A stretch of DNA of 64,000 nt from CAYMTR01 sp964393405 (GCA_964393405.1 CAYMTR010000014.1:1-64000), one strand, 5' to 3'. Positions 25,963 through 36,528 are shown, counted from the stretch's first letter. The notes: generated by a model not told the origin, from the letters alone. A program made the numbers and translations.

Positions 25963-26466
25963 TTAAAACATTCCCCATGGATAATACTCTCGAGTTACGC
26001 AAAACTTACCGCTTTGACTGATGTTGAGATCAATTGTTTTTTCAATTTTCTCGTTGTCTCCTATGTATGATTCTACCATTTTTATTATAAATACTTTCCC
26101 GGGAAGGTTGCCAACTTCAAATTCCAAATCATAGAGACAATTACAATCACATAAGCTCTCAGATTCAAATTCTTCTATAATGAGGGTGTCACTTTTAAAA
26201 TATATATCAGCTGTTATTTCACCTGGACAACAATTGAATCCTGCATTGATATGCTTTAATCTGAGTATTTTATTAACATTGTCGTATTCGTATTCTATAC
26301 AACTGACTGAATCAGAATCTGTTTCAGTATTAAGATTTGCCGATTTGTCAAAGCTTTTACATTCAGTGACTCCTAAAAGTCCAGCTGCAACAGGTTGGTT
26401 GTCACTACATGAAGATAGGGCTAATACTATCAAAGCACTTAAATAGATAGAGATATGTTTTTTCAT
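25963..26466 (-). CDS. Uncharacterised lipoprotein
   Basis: The 167-residue product begins MKKHISIYLSALIVLALSSC, a lipoprotein signal peptide with Cys near residue 20 as the lipidated residue. The mature part is acidic, has several Cys residues (including CC in NCCPG and DCNCLYDLEF) and consists of alternating strands, so it may be a small beta-sandwich held by disulfides. I recognise no named family. It is convergent with trkA and on the same strand as the USP-like gene, which ends 60 bp upstream. Confidence 0.65.
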   Translation of the reverse strand: MKKHISIYLSALIVLALSSCSDNQPVAAGLLGVTECKSFDKSANLNTETDSDSVSCIEYEYDNVNKILRLKHINAGFNCCPGEITADIYFKSDTLIIEEFESESLCDCNCLYDLEFEVGNLPGKVFIIKMVESYIGDNEKIEKTIDLNISQSGKFCVTREYYPWGMF

Positions 26467-26525
26467 TTTTTTATATTTATTTAATTGATGATTAAAGATA
26501 CGAAAAGGTTGCGCCTGTTTGTTTA

Positions 26526-27329
26526 TTATGAGCAGATTACATACATTTCAACTTGTGGATTTATTAACAATACCGGGGTTTCAAGTGACCTGTTTACTAT
26601 CCTTTTTTCAAAAACACCCAGAATTTTGTCAGGAAGGGTTACATTAAGACTTCCAGAAAAAATAAAAAGATCATATTCACCTGCTTTTTTTAATGCTTCT
26701 TTGTGTATTCTCCAACTGCCAGTTTGACCTTCAATTGTTCTGTATGGGAAAGAAAATTTACTATACAGCTTGGTGGATGATGACAAAGCTTCATTAACTT
26801 TTACTGACAGTTCTGAATCTTTATCGTTTGCTTTATGAAGTGTTATTTCCGAATTATTGAACCTTCCCAGATAACTGCCCCATAGTATTGAGTCTTTTGT
26901 GCTGTTTCTAAAGTCTACCGGTATTATTATCTTTCTGAATGTTTCTTCCGCCGGTTTCCCTTTTCGGGCGAAATAGTAAGGAAAACCTGATCGATAAAAT
27001 GCACTTAAGAATGAGTTGCTCATCTTTCCTCCACTGATAAGCATTATCGTATTGAATTTTTCTCCAAGCTCTTTTACCAAATTTTTAAGTTTCCCTTTCA
27101 ATAATAATGTAGTTAATTCAAGTTCTGGTATTTCTTCAACCAGTACTTGAGAGTATCGGTCGATTTTTTTTCTTAATCTTTCTTTTCCCTTTTCTGATAC
27201 ATAACATCCAAACAGACAAACTTCTTTTTCTAGTTTTAAAGCCATAAACGCCGCATCTATTATTGCTTGCTTTAGGTTGTTATCTTCATTGCAAAAGACT
27301 AAAATCCTTTGATCTTCAATTTTTGCCAT
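26526..27329 (-). CDS. Universal stress protein-like protein, two degenerate UspA units
   Basis: 267 residues arranged as two alpha/beta USP-like halves: RILVFCNEDNNLKQAIIDAA at the start and KIIIPVDFRNSTKDSILWGS at about residues 130-150, each a strand, a short loop and a helix. The ATP-loop motif GxxGS/T near the end of each half is not preserved (SGSLNVTLPD), so ATP binding is uncertain. It is divergent from the acyl-CoA synthetase gene across a 94-bp spacer and could share its control. Confidence 0.7.
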   Translation of the reverse strand: MAKIEDQRILVFCNEDNNLKQAIIDAAFMALKLEKEVCLFGCYVSEKGKERLRKKIDRYSQVLVEEIPELELTTLLLKGKLKNLVKELGEKFNTIMLISGGKMSNSFLSAFYRSGFPYYFARKGKPAEETFRKIIIPVDFRNSTKDSILWGSYLGRFNNSEITLHKANDKDSELSVKVNEALSSSTKLYSKFSFPYRTIEGQTGSWRIHKEALKKAGEYDLFIFSGSLNVTLPDKILGVFEKRIVNRSLETPVLLINPQVEMYVICS

Positions 27330-27423
27330 TTATTTTTCTCTTTTATTGAAATATTGAACCAACATATGCAAAATGTCAGGATGTGCCTCAATCAAATTTT
27401 GTTAATTTTCACAAAAAAATAAA

Positions 27424-29484
27424 ATGATCAATCAACAACTTTTTAATCCAGAAAGTATAATTGTTGTCGGGGCTTCGAACGACATTTCTAAACCCGGGGG
27501 TAAATTACTAAAAAACCTTCTTGACACCAATTTTCAAGGTAAGTTGATGGTGGTTAATAAAAATAACGATGAAGTACTTGGAGTAAAATCTTACCGTTCT
27601 GTTTTAGAGGTTCCTTGTGCAGATCTTGCTGTTTTAGCTATTCCTGCTCCAGCTTGTGTCGAAGCAGTAAGAATTCTTGCTTCTCAAAAAAACGTTAAGG
27701 CTTTTATTATTATTTCAGCCGGTTTCAGCGAAGAAAACGAGGAGGGAAAGAAACTTGAAGAACAGATACTTGAAATTGTCAACAAATACGGTGCATGTCT
27801 TATCGGTCCCAATTGTATTGGTGTTATTACCCCCGAGCATGCTTCTGTTTTTACTAGACCTATTCCACATCTTCACCCCCGAGGTGTTGATTTTATCTCA
27901 GGATCAGGTGCTACTGCTGTATTTATTATGGAGTCAGCAATAACGAAAGGCTTGAATTTCCATTCTGTCATTTCTGTGGGTAATTCTACTCAGATAGGAA
28001 TTGAAGAGGTTCTTGAGTATTTTGATGAACATGAGGACTTAGGTGTCATTCCAAATGTAAAACTCCTATATATTGAAAATATCCGCCATCCAGATAAACT
28101 ATTGAAGCATGCTTCTTCACTGATTAGAAAAGGTTGTAAGATTGCTGCTATCAAGGCTGGCTCTTCTGTCTCAGGTTCACGAGCTGCAGTTTCTCATACA
28201 GGGGCAATGGCAAGCTCAGATTCAGCTGTTGAGGCTCTGTTTCGAAAGGCAGGAATTGTTCGGTGTTATGGAAGGGAGGAGTTGACTACAGTTGCTTGTG
28301 TTTTTATGTGTAAACCTCTTATGGGCAAGAATATTGCTATTATTACTCATGCCGGTGGTCCAGCTGTCATGCTTACCGATGCTCTTGAATTAGGAGGTCT
28401 TAATATTCCGAGAATTGAAGATTCCCTTGCCAAGGAAAACCTCCGTTCTCAATTATTTTCAGGGTCATCTGTTGAAAATCCAATCGATTTTCTAGCAACA
28501 GGTAATGAAATTCAGCTTAATGCTATTATTGATGCTTGTGAAAATGATTTCAATAATGTGGATGCTATGGCTGTAATTTATGGTAGTCCGGGATTATTTC
28601 CTGTGAGAGAAGTGTATAAAGTTCTCGACCATAAGATGAAAGAATGTAAGAAACCTATCTATCCGATTCTTCCTTCAGTAATTAATGTTAAAGATGATCT
28701 TGCTTATTTCCTTTCTCATGGAAACGTTAATTTCCCTGACGAAGTTCTCCTTGGAAGGGCTTTAACTTTGGTTTATCGCACTCCTTTCCCTTCCGATGAA
28801 GCGATTGAGCTCGATGGTGTTGATGTGCCGGCTATCAGACGAATAATTGAAAATGCTGAAGATGGTTTTCAACCTGTAAGTATTATCCATAAGCTGTTTG
28901 ATTCTATCGGTATTAATTATTCTAAAGAATTTGTTGCACATTCAGTTGAAGAGGCTTTAAATTATTCTTTACTAATTGGATTTCCTTTGGTCATGAAAGT
29001 TATTGGTCCCTTGCATAAAACCGATGTGGGTGGAGTAAGTCTTAATATTAAGTCTGAAGAGACGGTAAAAAAGGAATTTTCAAGACTAATGAGCATCGAA
29101 GGTGCTGAGGGTGTTATTATTGCTGAAATGCTTTCCGGAACTGAATTGTTCATTGGTGCTAAATACGAAGATAGATTTGGTCATGTTATACTCTGTGGCC
29201 TTGGGGGTATTTTTGTCGAGGTGCTAAAGGATGTGACATCAGGACTTGCACCATTATCAATGGACGAAGCTTTATCTATGATTAAAAATTTAAGATCATA
29301 TCCAATTTTTAAAGGTTATCGGGGTAACCCAACTGTAAGTGTACGCAAATTTGCAGAAATACTTGTCAGACTGTCAAGCCTTCTTCGTTTTGCTACCGAA
29401 ATAAAGGAAATGGATATCAATCCTCTGTTTGGGAAAAGAGATTCTATAATAGCAGTCGATACCAGAATACGAATTGAACATTAA
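27424..29484 (+). CDS. ADP-forming acyl-CoA (acetyl-CoA) synthetase, fused alpha and beta subunits
   Basis: 686 residues. The N-terminal CoA-binding domain has SIIVVGASNDISKPGGKLL. Succinyl-CoA synthetase-like domains follow, with the phospho-histidine motif VSHTGAMASSDSA near H258. The C-terminal half is an ATP-grasp domain (PLVMKVIGPLHKTDVGGVSL, then GLGGIFVEVLKDV). The enzyme converts acyl-CoA, ADP and phosphate to acid, CoA and ATP, giving substrate-level ATP from acetate or branched-chain acid formation; the acyl specificity is unknown. It has its own start near the divergent USP-like gene and is followed by the peptidase gene after 47 bp. Confidence 0.9.
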   Translation: MINQQLFNPESIIVVGASNDISKPGGKLLKNLLDTNFQGKLMVVNKNNDEVLGVKSYRSVLEVPCADLAVLAIPAPACVEAVRILASQKNVKAFIIISAGFSEENEEGKKLEEQILEIVNKYGACLIGPNCIGVITPEHASVFTRPIPHLHPRGVDFISGSGATAVFIMESAITKGLNFHSVISVGNSTQIGIEEVLEYFDEHEDLGVIPNVKLLYIENIRHPDKLLKHASSLIRKGCKIAAIKAGSSVSGSRAAVSHTGAMASSDSAVEALFRKAGIVRCYGREELTTVACVFMCKPLMGKNIAIITHAGGPAVMLTDALELGGLNIPRIEDSLAKENLRSQLFSGSSVENPIDFLATGNEIQLNAIIDACENDFNNVDAMAVIYGSPGLFPVREVYKVLDHKMKECKKPIYPILPSVINVKDDLAYFLSHGNVNFPDEVLLGRALTLVYRTPFPSDEAIELDGVDVPAIRRIIENAEDGFQPVSIIHKLFDSIGINYSKEFVAHSVEEALNYSLLIGFPLVMKVIGPLHKTDVGGVSLNIKSEETVKKEFSRLMSIEGAEGVIIAEMLSGTELFIGAKYEDRFGHVILCGLGGIFVEVLKDVTSGLAPLSMDEALSMIKNLRSYPIFKGYRGNPTVSVRKFAEILVRLSSLLRFATEIKEMDINPLFGKRDSIIAVDTRIRIEH

Positions 29485-29501
29485 TCTTTAGCTCATTTTA
29501 A

Positions 29502-29509
29502 TATCTTTG
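29502..29509 (+). promoter_or_regulatory. Candidate -7 box for the S9 peptidase gene
   Basis: TATCTTTG fits TAnnTTTG exactly and lies 22 bp before the start codon at 29532. No TTTG -33 box is obvious. Confidence 0.4.
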
Positions 29510-29531
29510 TATTAATCATTATTTTTAGTTT

Positions 29532-31625
29532 ATGCTTAAAATGAAACTCTTAAATTGGTTTTTAATATTATCTCTGATAATTATGTCATTTTCTTGTGAG
29601 AAAGAATCAGTTACAGAAAAAGGTTTTGTACCTGCAAATACAGTATTGTCTTCTGACAAACTTAACCCTGAAGTCCTTTGGATGCTTGGAAGAATAAGCG
29701 GAGAATCCGTTTCTCCCGACCGAACTAAAGTTCTCTATGGAGTTTCTTATTATTCTGTTGAAGAAAACAAAGGGTTTAAAGATTTGTACGTTTATGACCT
29801 TAATGGAAAATCTACATCTAAAATAACAGATAATAAGGAAAACGAAGGCAGCGCCTCGTGGCGACCTGATGGTAAAAAGATTGGTTTTTTAAGCAGTAAA
29901 TCCGGCTCTGACCAATTGTGGGAGATGAACCCCGATGGTTCCGATAAAAAGCAAATCACATTTATTGAAGAGGGTATTTCTGATTTTAAGTATTTTCCAG
30001 ATGGTGAGAAACTTGTTATCATGAAAACAGTAAAGCTAGATAAGTCAGTAAACGATATTTATCCTGATCTTCCTAAAGCTAAAGCTAGGCTTGAAAATGA
30101 CTTGATGTACCGCCATTGGGACTCATGGCACGATTATACTTACAACCACCTTTTCCTTGCTGATTATAACGAAAATGGTATTTACGATGCTAAGGACCTT
30201 ATGCCCGGTGAAAGATATGACTCTCCAATGAAGCCATTTGGTGGAATGGAACAGGTTGCCATTTCTCCAGATGGGAAAATTATAGCATATACTTGTAAGA
30301 AGAAAGTTGGTAAGGAATACTCTATTTCTACTAATTCTGAAATTTGGGTTTATAATGTTGAAACACAAGAAACACGAAATTTCACCGATGGAATTATGGG
30401 CTACGATATTAACCCTGTTTTTTCACCCGATGGTTCTATGATTGCTTGGGAAAGCATGGAGCGCGATGGCTATGAATCTGATCAATCCCGTCTCTTTATC
30501 TCAAATGTGCTAACCAGAGAAAGGATTAATCTTTTTGAAAATTTTGAAGAGAGTGCAACTTCTGTTACCTGGTCTGATGATGCAAAATCTATTTACTTTA
30601 TAAGTGATATTAAAGCAACAGATGAAATCTTTAAGGTAGATGTAGAGACAAAAAATATAACACGCTTAACCGACGGAATCCATAATTATAAGTCTATTCA
30701 GCTGGCTGAGGGAGGTCTTGTTGCCCGTAAACAATCAATGTCTCATCCTGATGAGTTGTATTTGGTTTCTATTGAAAATGGCAGCGACACTCCGATTACA
30801 AGTGTAAACAAACAAATTCTCGATCAGCTCAAAATGGGCAAAGTCGAAAAGAAATGGATAAAAACGACTGATGGTAAGGATATGCTTGTTTGGTATATTT
30901 TCCCTCCTAATTTCGATCCTTCTAAAAAATATCCTACTTTACTATGGTGTGAGGGAGGACCGCAAAGCACTGTCAGCCAGTTCTGGTCATATCGTTGGAA
31001 CTTCCAGATTATGGCAGCCAACGATTATATCATCGTTGCTCCAAACCGCAGAGGACTACCCGGTTTTGGCATGGAATGGCTTGAACAGATAAGCAAAGAT
31101 TATGGCGGACAAAACATTAAGGATTATCTATCTGCTATTGATGATGCAACAAATAACTCCTGGGTTGATAAAGACAAGCTTGGTGCTATAGGAGCAAGCT
31201 ACGGTGGATTTTCTGTCTTCTATCTTGCAGGAAATCACGATAAAAGGTTTAAAACTTTTATTTCGCACTGTGGAATTTTTAATTTCGAGCAGATGTACCT
31301 GACTACCGAAGAAATGTGGTTTGAGAACTGGGACAAGGGTGGCCCTTTCTGGGATAAAGAAAACAAAGCAGCTCAACGGTCAATGGAATTTTCACCTCAT
31401 AGGTTTGTAGATAAATGGGATACTCCGATTTTAGTTATTCATGGAGAAAATGATTTCAGGATTCCATATACTCAGGGTATGGCTGCATATAATGCTGCCG
31501 TCTTAAAAGGTATTCCTGCGGAATTTCTTTTATTTCATGAAGAGAACCATTGGGTGCTGAAACCTCAGGATGGAATTTTGTGGCAAAGAACATTTTTTAA
31601 ATGGTTGGATAGGTGGTTAAAGTAA
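29532..31625 (+). CDS. S9-family prolyl oligopeptidase-type lipoprotein peptidase
   Basis: 697 residues with a lipoprotein signal (LSLIIMSFSC, Cys near 23). A seven-bladed WD40-like propeller with repeated SPDG blocks follows (residues about 55-420), then an alpha/beta hydrolase domain. The catalytic triad is S556 in GASYGG, D641 in GENDFRIP and H673 in ENHWVL. It should cleave short peptides, probably after Pro or a dipeptide, in the periplasm or at the inner side of the outer membrane. Its stop overlaps that of the convergent response regulator gene by 9 bp. Confidence 0.92.
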   Translation: MLKMKLLNWFLILSLIIMSFSCEKESVTEKGFVPANTVLSSDKLNPEVLWMLGRISGESVSPDRTKVLYGVSYYSVEENKGFKDLYVYDLNGKSTSKITDNKENEGSASWRPDGKKIGFLSSKSGSDQLWEMNPDGSDKKQITFIEEGISDFKYFPDGEKLVIMKTVKLDKSVNDIYPDLPKAKARLENDLMYRHWDSWHDYTYNHLFLADYNENGIYDAKDLMPGERYDSPMKPFGGMEQVAISPDGKIIAYTCKKKVGKEYSISTNSEIWVYNVETQETRNFTDGIMGYDINPVFSPDGSMIAWESMERDGYESDQSRLFISNVLTRERINLFENFEESATSVTWSDDAKSIYFISDIKATDEIFKVDVETKNITRLTDGIHNYKSIQLAEGGLVARKQSMSHPDELYLVSIENGSDTPITSVNKQILDQLKMGKVEKKWIKTTDGKDMLVWYIFPPNFDPSKKYPTLLWCEGGPQSTVSQFWSYRWNFQIMAANDYIIVAPNRRGLPGFGMEWLEQISKDYGGQNIKDYLSAIDDATNNSWVDKDKLGAIGASYGGFSVFYLAGNHDKRFKTFISHCGIFNFEQMYLTTEEMWFENWDKGGPFWDKENKAAQRSMEFSPHRFVDKWDTPILVIHGENDFRIPYTQGMAAYNAAVLKGIPAEFLLFHEENHWVLKPQDGILWQRTFFKWLDRWLK

Positions 31626-32387
31626 GCCTTCCAACCAATCCTTGAATTGTTTGACTTTTTCCCTGGCAACGAGGAAATCATCTTCCTCCTGATTTTTAAC
31701 TTTAAGTTTAAGACGGGAATTACTGTACGAAATTACATCTGTTATTGATCCAAGTGAAACAAGATACTTTCTGTTGATCCTGAAAAACTTTTCAGGATCA
31801 ACTATTTGTTCCACAGTTTCAAGGGTCTGGTCAAGCAGGTAATTCCTGCCATCATTTGATTTAAGGAATGTTCCTTTCTGGAAGCTGTAAAAATAACTGA
31901 CATCTTCTGTTTCAATAGCCTTCAAATGATTGCCAATCTTTACCAGAAACCTTTTTTTATATTCTTTTTTTGTATAGACTGAGTCCAATAAGTTTTTTAG
32001 TAAGCCGGAAGATAATTTTACTGAATCTTTCAGATTTAATTGTTCGAATTTCTTGAATGCTGCCGCTACTTCATCCCTATCAATAGGTTTCATCAAGTAA
32101 TCAATACTGTTTACTTTGAAGGCTTGAATAGCATAATGATCATAAGCCGTTGTAAATATTACTGGCACATCTATTTCTATTTTTTGGAATATCTCAAAGC
32201 TGATACCGTCGCCAAGGTGTATGTCGAAAAATGCTAAATCAGGAGACTCATTTTTTAGGAACCACTCTACTGTTGATTTAACCGTATCGCATGTTCCAAT
32301 AATTTCTGCATCGCTTCTTATCTCTTTGATAATATCTTCAAGCTGGGCGACTGCTAATGGTTCATCTTCTACAATCAATATTCTCAT
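31617..32387 (-). CDS. LytTR-family response regulator
   Basis: 256 residues: a receiver domain (residues 1-120, phospho-acceptor Asp in DLAFFDIHLGDG, conserved Lys in YLMKPIDRDE) and a C-terminal LytTR DNA-binding domain (about 145-250, with FFRINRKYLVSLGSI). It overlaps the histidine kinase gene by four bases and forms a LytS/LytT-type pair. The target is unknown; the adjacent TonB receptor module is the nearest candidate. Confidence 0.9.
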   Translation of the reverse strand: MRILIVEDEPLAVAQLEDIIKEIRSDAEIIGTCDTVKSTVEWFLKNESPDLAFFDIHLGDGISFEIFQKIEIDVPVIFTTAYDHYAIQAFKVNSIDYLMKPIDRDEVAAAFKKFEQLNLKDSVKLSSGLLKNLLDSVYTKKEYKKRFLVKIGNHLKAIETEDVSYFYSFQKGTFLKSNDGRNYLLDQTLETVEQIVDPEKFFRINRKYLVSLGSITDVISYSNSRLKLKVKNQEEDDFLVAREKVKQFKDWLEGLL

Positions 32388-33451
32388 TTCTGAAGTACAA
32401 TTAATGGAATTGTTACCTTGAACATATCATTGTCTTTTGATATTGTCATTTCTCTGTCAGTAAGAAATTTGTAACGCTCCTTCAAGTTATTTAGACCTAT
32501 TTTATTACTCCCCGAAACATTCTCCCTTGGTTGAAGATTATTTTCAATAAGCAGCTCGTCATTTTCTGACTGACGAATTGTTATTTTTAATGGTTTTTCC
32601 TTTGATATGATGTTGTGTTTTACTGCATTTTCTATCATCATCTGAACTGACATAGGTATTACCTCTCTGTCAGTATTATTGTTGAGCTTAATCTCGACAT
32701 CAAAATTGTCTCCAAACCTAATCTTTTGGAGGTAGATATATTTCTCCAGAAAGTTTATTTCTTCTGAAAGTGGAATAAGGTCTTTGTCCTTGAAATATAA
32801 AAGTTCTCTATAATACATCGAAAGTTCCCTTGTGAATTCTTTAGCTTTTTTGCTGTCAATATCAATAAGGGATCCAAGAGTGTTTAGGCTGTTGAAAAGG
32901 AAATGTGGATTCACCTGGTTCTGCATAACCTGATATTGTAGCGCAATGGCTTCTTGCTTAAGGGTTTCTGACTGGATGACTCTTTCCCTCCATTCATTGA
33001 AGAATGACTTTGCATATATTATAGCTGTTACTAGAAACAAAATAAAGTACTCTCCTCCAATTATATATACTCCACCGTAATCTAGAAACTGTGAAATGCT
33101 TATTCCTCTTAATAGTATAAACCAAAACCAGTTTACAAATATTATTACTATTGAAGAATATATAATATGAAACGAAATAGAAATTATCAGGCTTCTTGTT
33201 GGCCTGTTCACCCATGAAAGCCATCCTTTTTCTATTAACCTGAATATAGGGCCATTAGCAAATAGAGCCAATCCTAAGTTTAATGAATAGCCAACGTTAA
33301 TCAAATAATGTTGCCAAGAGATATTGATTCGCTTTTCACCAAGGATAAGAAAAACAGTTCCAATTATTACTGAAATAGTACCTGCAATTACTATCTCAAT
33401 TATCCGGGTTCTTATCTTATTTTCTTTTCTTTTATTTGATATCACTACCAT
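32384..33451 (-). CDS. LytS-like sensor histidine kinase
   Basis: 355 residues. About four membrane helices (15-165) lead to a His_kinase domain with the phospho-acceptor block QVNPHFLFNSLNTLGSL (about 195-211) and an ATP-binding domain containing MMIENAVKHNI and IGLNNLKERYKFL. No periplasmic sensor domain is evident, so the signal may be sensed in the membrane. Cotranscribed with the LytTR regulator downstream. Confidence 0.9.
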   Translation of the reverse strand: MVVISNKRKENKIRTRIIEIVIAGTISVIIGTVFLILGEKRINISWQHYLINVGYSLNLGLALFANGPIFRLIEKGWLSWVNRPTRSLIISISFHIIYSSIVIIFVNWFWFILLRGISISQFLDYGGVYIIGGEYFILFLVTAIIYAKSFFNEWRERVIQSETLKQEAIALQYQVMQNQVNPHFLFNSLNTLGSLIDIDSKKAKEFTRELSMYYRELLYFKDKDLIPLSEEINFLEKYIYLQKIRFGDNFDVEIKLNNNTDREVIPMSVQMMIENAVKHNIISKEKPLKITIRQSENDELLIENNLQPRENVSGSNKIGLNNLKERYKFLTDREMTISKDNDMFKVTIPLIVLQK

Positions 33452-33528
33452 TACTGATCGGATGAGATTTTATAAAGATAATAATTGGAACAATGTTTTT
33501 ATGGATATCTAATATTATATTATTCCCG

Positions 33529-34164
33529 CTAATTGTATTGTTGCAATAACTGAATGTTGTGCTCTTTTCCCCAACTCGGTAATAAAGATGCGACTTCGGA
33601 GGTATTTTTAAACAGCTGGTCTGCTTTTTCAAAAAGAGGCTTGGCCACGTCTGCTCCTCCGCCATATTCTTTGGGAGTATAATAATAATTGAGTCCTTTC
33701 AAATAATAAATCCTTGGATTGTTTGCATTAAATTTTTCAGCTTTACCAAGTGCTTCATTTGCCAAGGTTGAATATTTATATCCATCTTCAGGGGTGAGCA
33801 TGCTCATCTGGTAAACCAATGCCTGAAGGACATATATCTCCGATTCATTACTTTCAATTTTTAAAATATTGTCTATGTTTTTCTGAGCTTTACTCAATAA
33901 CTCTGTTTTAACTTCATTTGCTAATTCATAGTTGAAAAAGATTATGCTTACATACGAATAAGCAGCATAATATCCCGGTAACCACTTGTTCTTTTCTGCC
34001 TGCCCGATCCTTTCAAATTGACCGGCAATATCAGTCAATTCTGTCTGGCTTTGTGATTGATACATCTTTTGTAATGTCTGCCCCATAGTTTCTTCGTAAC
34101 TGGCCGAAAATCCGCTTATCAGGGAAGAACAAAGAATGATTGCTACTAAAATAATCTGTTTCAT
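33529..34164 (-). CDS. Exported TPR-like repeat protein
   Basis: A 211-residue product with a signal peptide (about 20 residues, ending GFSAS) and an all-helical mature part. Repeats such as NYELANEVKTELLSKAQKNI and NPRIYYLKGLNYYYTPKE suggest tetratricopeptide-like folds. A GGGADVAKPLFEKADQLF stretch lies near the end. It lies between the TonB receptor and the LytS/LytT pair, on their strand, and probably works with the receptor in the periplasm. No enzymatic motif is visible. Confidence 0.65.
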   Translation of the reverse strand: MKQIILVAIILCSSLISGFSASYEETMGQTLQKMYQSQSQTELTDIAGQFERIGQAEKNKWLPGYYAAYSYVSIIFFNYELANEVKTELLSKAQKNIDNILKIESNESEIYVLQALVYQMSMLTPEDGYKYSTLANEALGKAEKFNANNPRIYYLKGLNYYYTPKEYGGGADVAKPLFEKADQLFKNTSEVASLLPSWGKEHNIQLLQQYN

Positions 34165-34291
34165 GGTTTTTTTATTTTAAATTGTTTATTCAAAATTGAA
34201 TATTAAAAATCTTCTCTTGAAATAATATTTACTGTACTGTATTTTTTATAGGATGAACTGTTAATTTTTCTACTCTATTGCAATCCTAATT

Positions 34292-36424
34292 TTAAAAACT
34301 TAGAAATAACCCTACAAATATAAACCTCTTAAGATCTTGTTTTATAGGGATTAAAGAGTAATTACCCTGAGCATCGCTTACTCCCGAAGGTCGATATCCA
34401 AATACATTGTCTCTTCCAAGTACATTTGTAACCGAACAGTAAAGTACTGAATATTGATCTCCTATATAAAATATATGACTGATATTCAGACTTAAGTCGG
34501 TATACCATTTTGTTTTTTTATCCATAAATTCCTGAGTGTTCGGGTCATCATAAGGTCGGGGAGATGCAGCCGTAAATGATAATCCCACCAGTGAGTTTAT
34601 CTTATTTATCCAATACTTTGATACAAAAGAAAATGTGTGGTCTGATATAAAATCGGGAGTAACAGTTTCCTTATAGTTTTTATATTTCCTTTTAGTGTCG
34701 ATATATGAGTATGTTACCCAATAATCCAGATGTTTGAATGTTTCCTTATCCCTCCAGAAAAGATCAATCCCTGCTGCATATCCTTTCCCTTCATTTTTAA
34801 TGTTTTGTGGATAATACTCATTGTTGCCTTCCCATGTTGTCAAATTCTTGTAGTTTTTATAGTATAACTCAGTGCGAAACAACTTCTTATCGACGCTTCC
34901 TGTCTGAAAACCCAGTATGTAATGTGTAGATTTTTCAAAATCAAGATCTTTATTCAGTTTCAGATATTCATTTCCCGGATTCTGAAAATAATTGCCCCAA
35001 GCTGCTGAAATCTGACTCTTCTTGCCCGTTTTTAAAGCAACTGAAAACCTGGGAGATATGTTATACTTTTCTATTAAAGTTGAATACTCACTCCTGATTC
35101 CCGGACGTATAGCAAAGTTTTTATTAAATTTTATCTCACTTTCAATAAATGCCCCAAGAATATGATCCTCTACATTTAAAATGATTTCAGGATTAATAGA
35201 ATCATAAACAATAGTCTGATTATAATCATCATATGTATCACTGATTCCTCCACTTATTTTTATCCCGTCCGATATATCAGCAATAACTGTTGCCCTTCCT
35301 TCAATTGACAATTCTTCATTGTTAATTTTATTCTGGTTTAAAGAAATATCATCATTTTCATAAGTTGAAGCTAAGCCTATCCGATAGCAAACTTTCTCTG
35401 AAAAACAGTCACTGTATGAAAAGTTCGAATATGTAGTAATGGTTTCATTTTTGATGCCAAGTATATTATTCCCTCCATCCGGTGTTTCATATCCAACCTT
35501 TCCCCAGTCAGCATTTAAATATCCTTTTAATAACCCTCTTTTGGTTGGTTTAATTTTAAATGAGCCATTGAAGACTGCCGATTCAACAGGTTTTGTCCAG
35601 TTTACTGAAGAATTGAATATCAAATCATATAAAGCAAGGTTGGTATATCCTGCCGACATCATGAAAGAGCTATTTTTAAAAGACCTTGTGATATTTGCTT
35701 CCCCTCCTATTGTCATGATTGATAAGCCTGTAACGTCAATTGGCGAAACATCACTTGAATTAAGGATTAAAACTGATGACAGAGCTTGCCCGTATTCTGC
35801 AGAGTACCCTCCTGAATTAAACATCACCCCCGTGAAAAGGGAAGGGGAGAACCTACCTCTTGTTGCTATGTCGGGAGTCTTTGAATAATAAGGTTTGACA
35901 GTCAGTAATCCGTCAATAAAAGTTTTCGATTCATAAGCATCTCCTCCTCTAACCATCAATCTTCCATCATCTGCTGCTGCCTGAGTACCTGGCATTGTTC
36001 TGATTGCTGCAATTACATCACCATTGGCACTTGCAGTTGTAAGTATATCAAGGGTTTCAAGTATAGCTGCCCTTTTTTCGTCCGATGCCGCAAAACTTCC
36101 GGCTGTTATTGTTACCGCATCAAGTGTATTTAAACTTTCGCGCAACTTAATATCAGCATAAGTGCTGTCAGTTATAATTATTTCTTTTTTAGTAGTAACA
36201 TATCCTATATAACTTGCAGCAATTGTCTTCAGTCCATTTTCAGATGTTCTGAATTGGAAGTAGCCATTTTCATCAGAACTTGAACCATCATACGTTCCTT
36301 CAATAAATATATTCACCCCCGGAAGAGGAGTTCCGTCTGCTCCTGTTACTTTTCCGTTTATAATGTTCTGTGAGAAAAGCTTAACTGAAATTAAAAGAAG
36401 AACTAAAATTGTTTGTGTTTTCAT
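34292..36424 (-). CDS. TonB-dependent outer-membrane receptor with CarboxypepD_reg-like domain
   Basis: 710 residues. Signal peptide; a carboxypeptidase-regulatory-like Ig fold at about 20-100 (GKVTGADGTPLPGVNIFIEG); a plug domain at about 115-220 (GDVIAAIRTMPGTQAAADD and RLMVRGGDAYESKTFIDG); then a 22-strand barrel ending in Phe (GLFLSF). It lacks a SusD partner gene, so a polysaccharide-utilisation locus is unlikely; a siderophore, metal complex, cofactor or peptide are all possible substrates. It is followed by the TPR-like protein. Confidence 0.9.
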   Translation of the reverse strand: MKTQTILVLLLISVKLFSQNIINGKVTGADGTPLPGVNIFIEGTYDGSSSDENGYFQFRTSENGLKTIAASYIGYVTTKKEIIITDSTYADIKLRESLNTLDAVTITAGSFAASDEKRAAILETLDILTTASANGDVIAAIRTMPGTQAAADDGRLMVRGGDAYESKTFIDGLLTVKPYYSKTPDIATRGRFSPSLFTGVMFNSGGYSAEYGQALSSVLILNSSDVSPIDVTGLSIMTIGGEANITRSFKNSSFMMSAGYTNLALYDLIFNSSVNWTKPVESAVFNGSFKIKPTKRGLLKGYLNADWGKVGYETPDGGNNILGIKNETITTYSNFSYSDCFSEKVCYRIGLASTYENDDISLNQNKINNEELSIEGRATVIADISDGIKISGGISDTYDDYNQTIVYDSINPEIILNVEDHILGAFIESEIKFNKNFAIRPGIRSEYSTLIEKYNISPRFSVALKTGKKSQISAAWGNYFQNPGNEYLKLNKDLDFEKSTHYILGFQTGSVDKKLFRTELYYKNYKNLTTWEGNNEYYPQNIKNEGKGYAAGIDLFWRDKETFKHLDYWVTYSYIDTKRKYKNYKETVTPDFISDHTFSFVSKYWINKINSLVGLSFTAASPRPYDDPNTQEFMDKKTKWYTDLSLNISHIFYIGDQYSVLYCSVTNVLGRDNVFGYRPSGVSDAQGNYSLIPIKQDLKRFIFVGLFLSF

Positions 36425-36528
36425 GGCTTTTTTGAACTAAATCAATTCTAGCCCAAATGTTGTTCAAATAGTGTTCTGGTAAAATAAATTGTTACTGAAG
36501 TGTTGAATTTTAGGGATGGAATACTAAA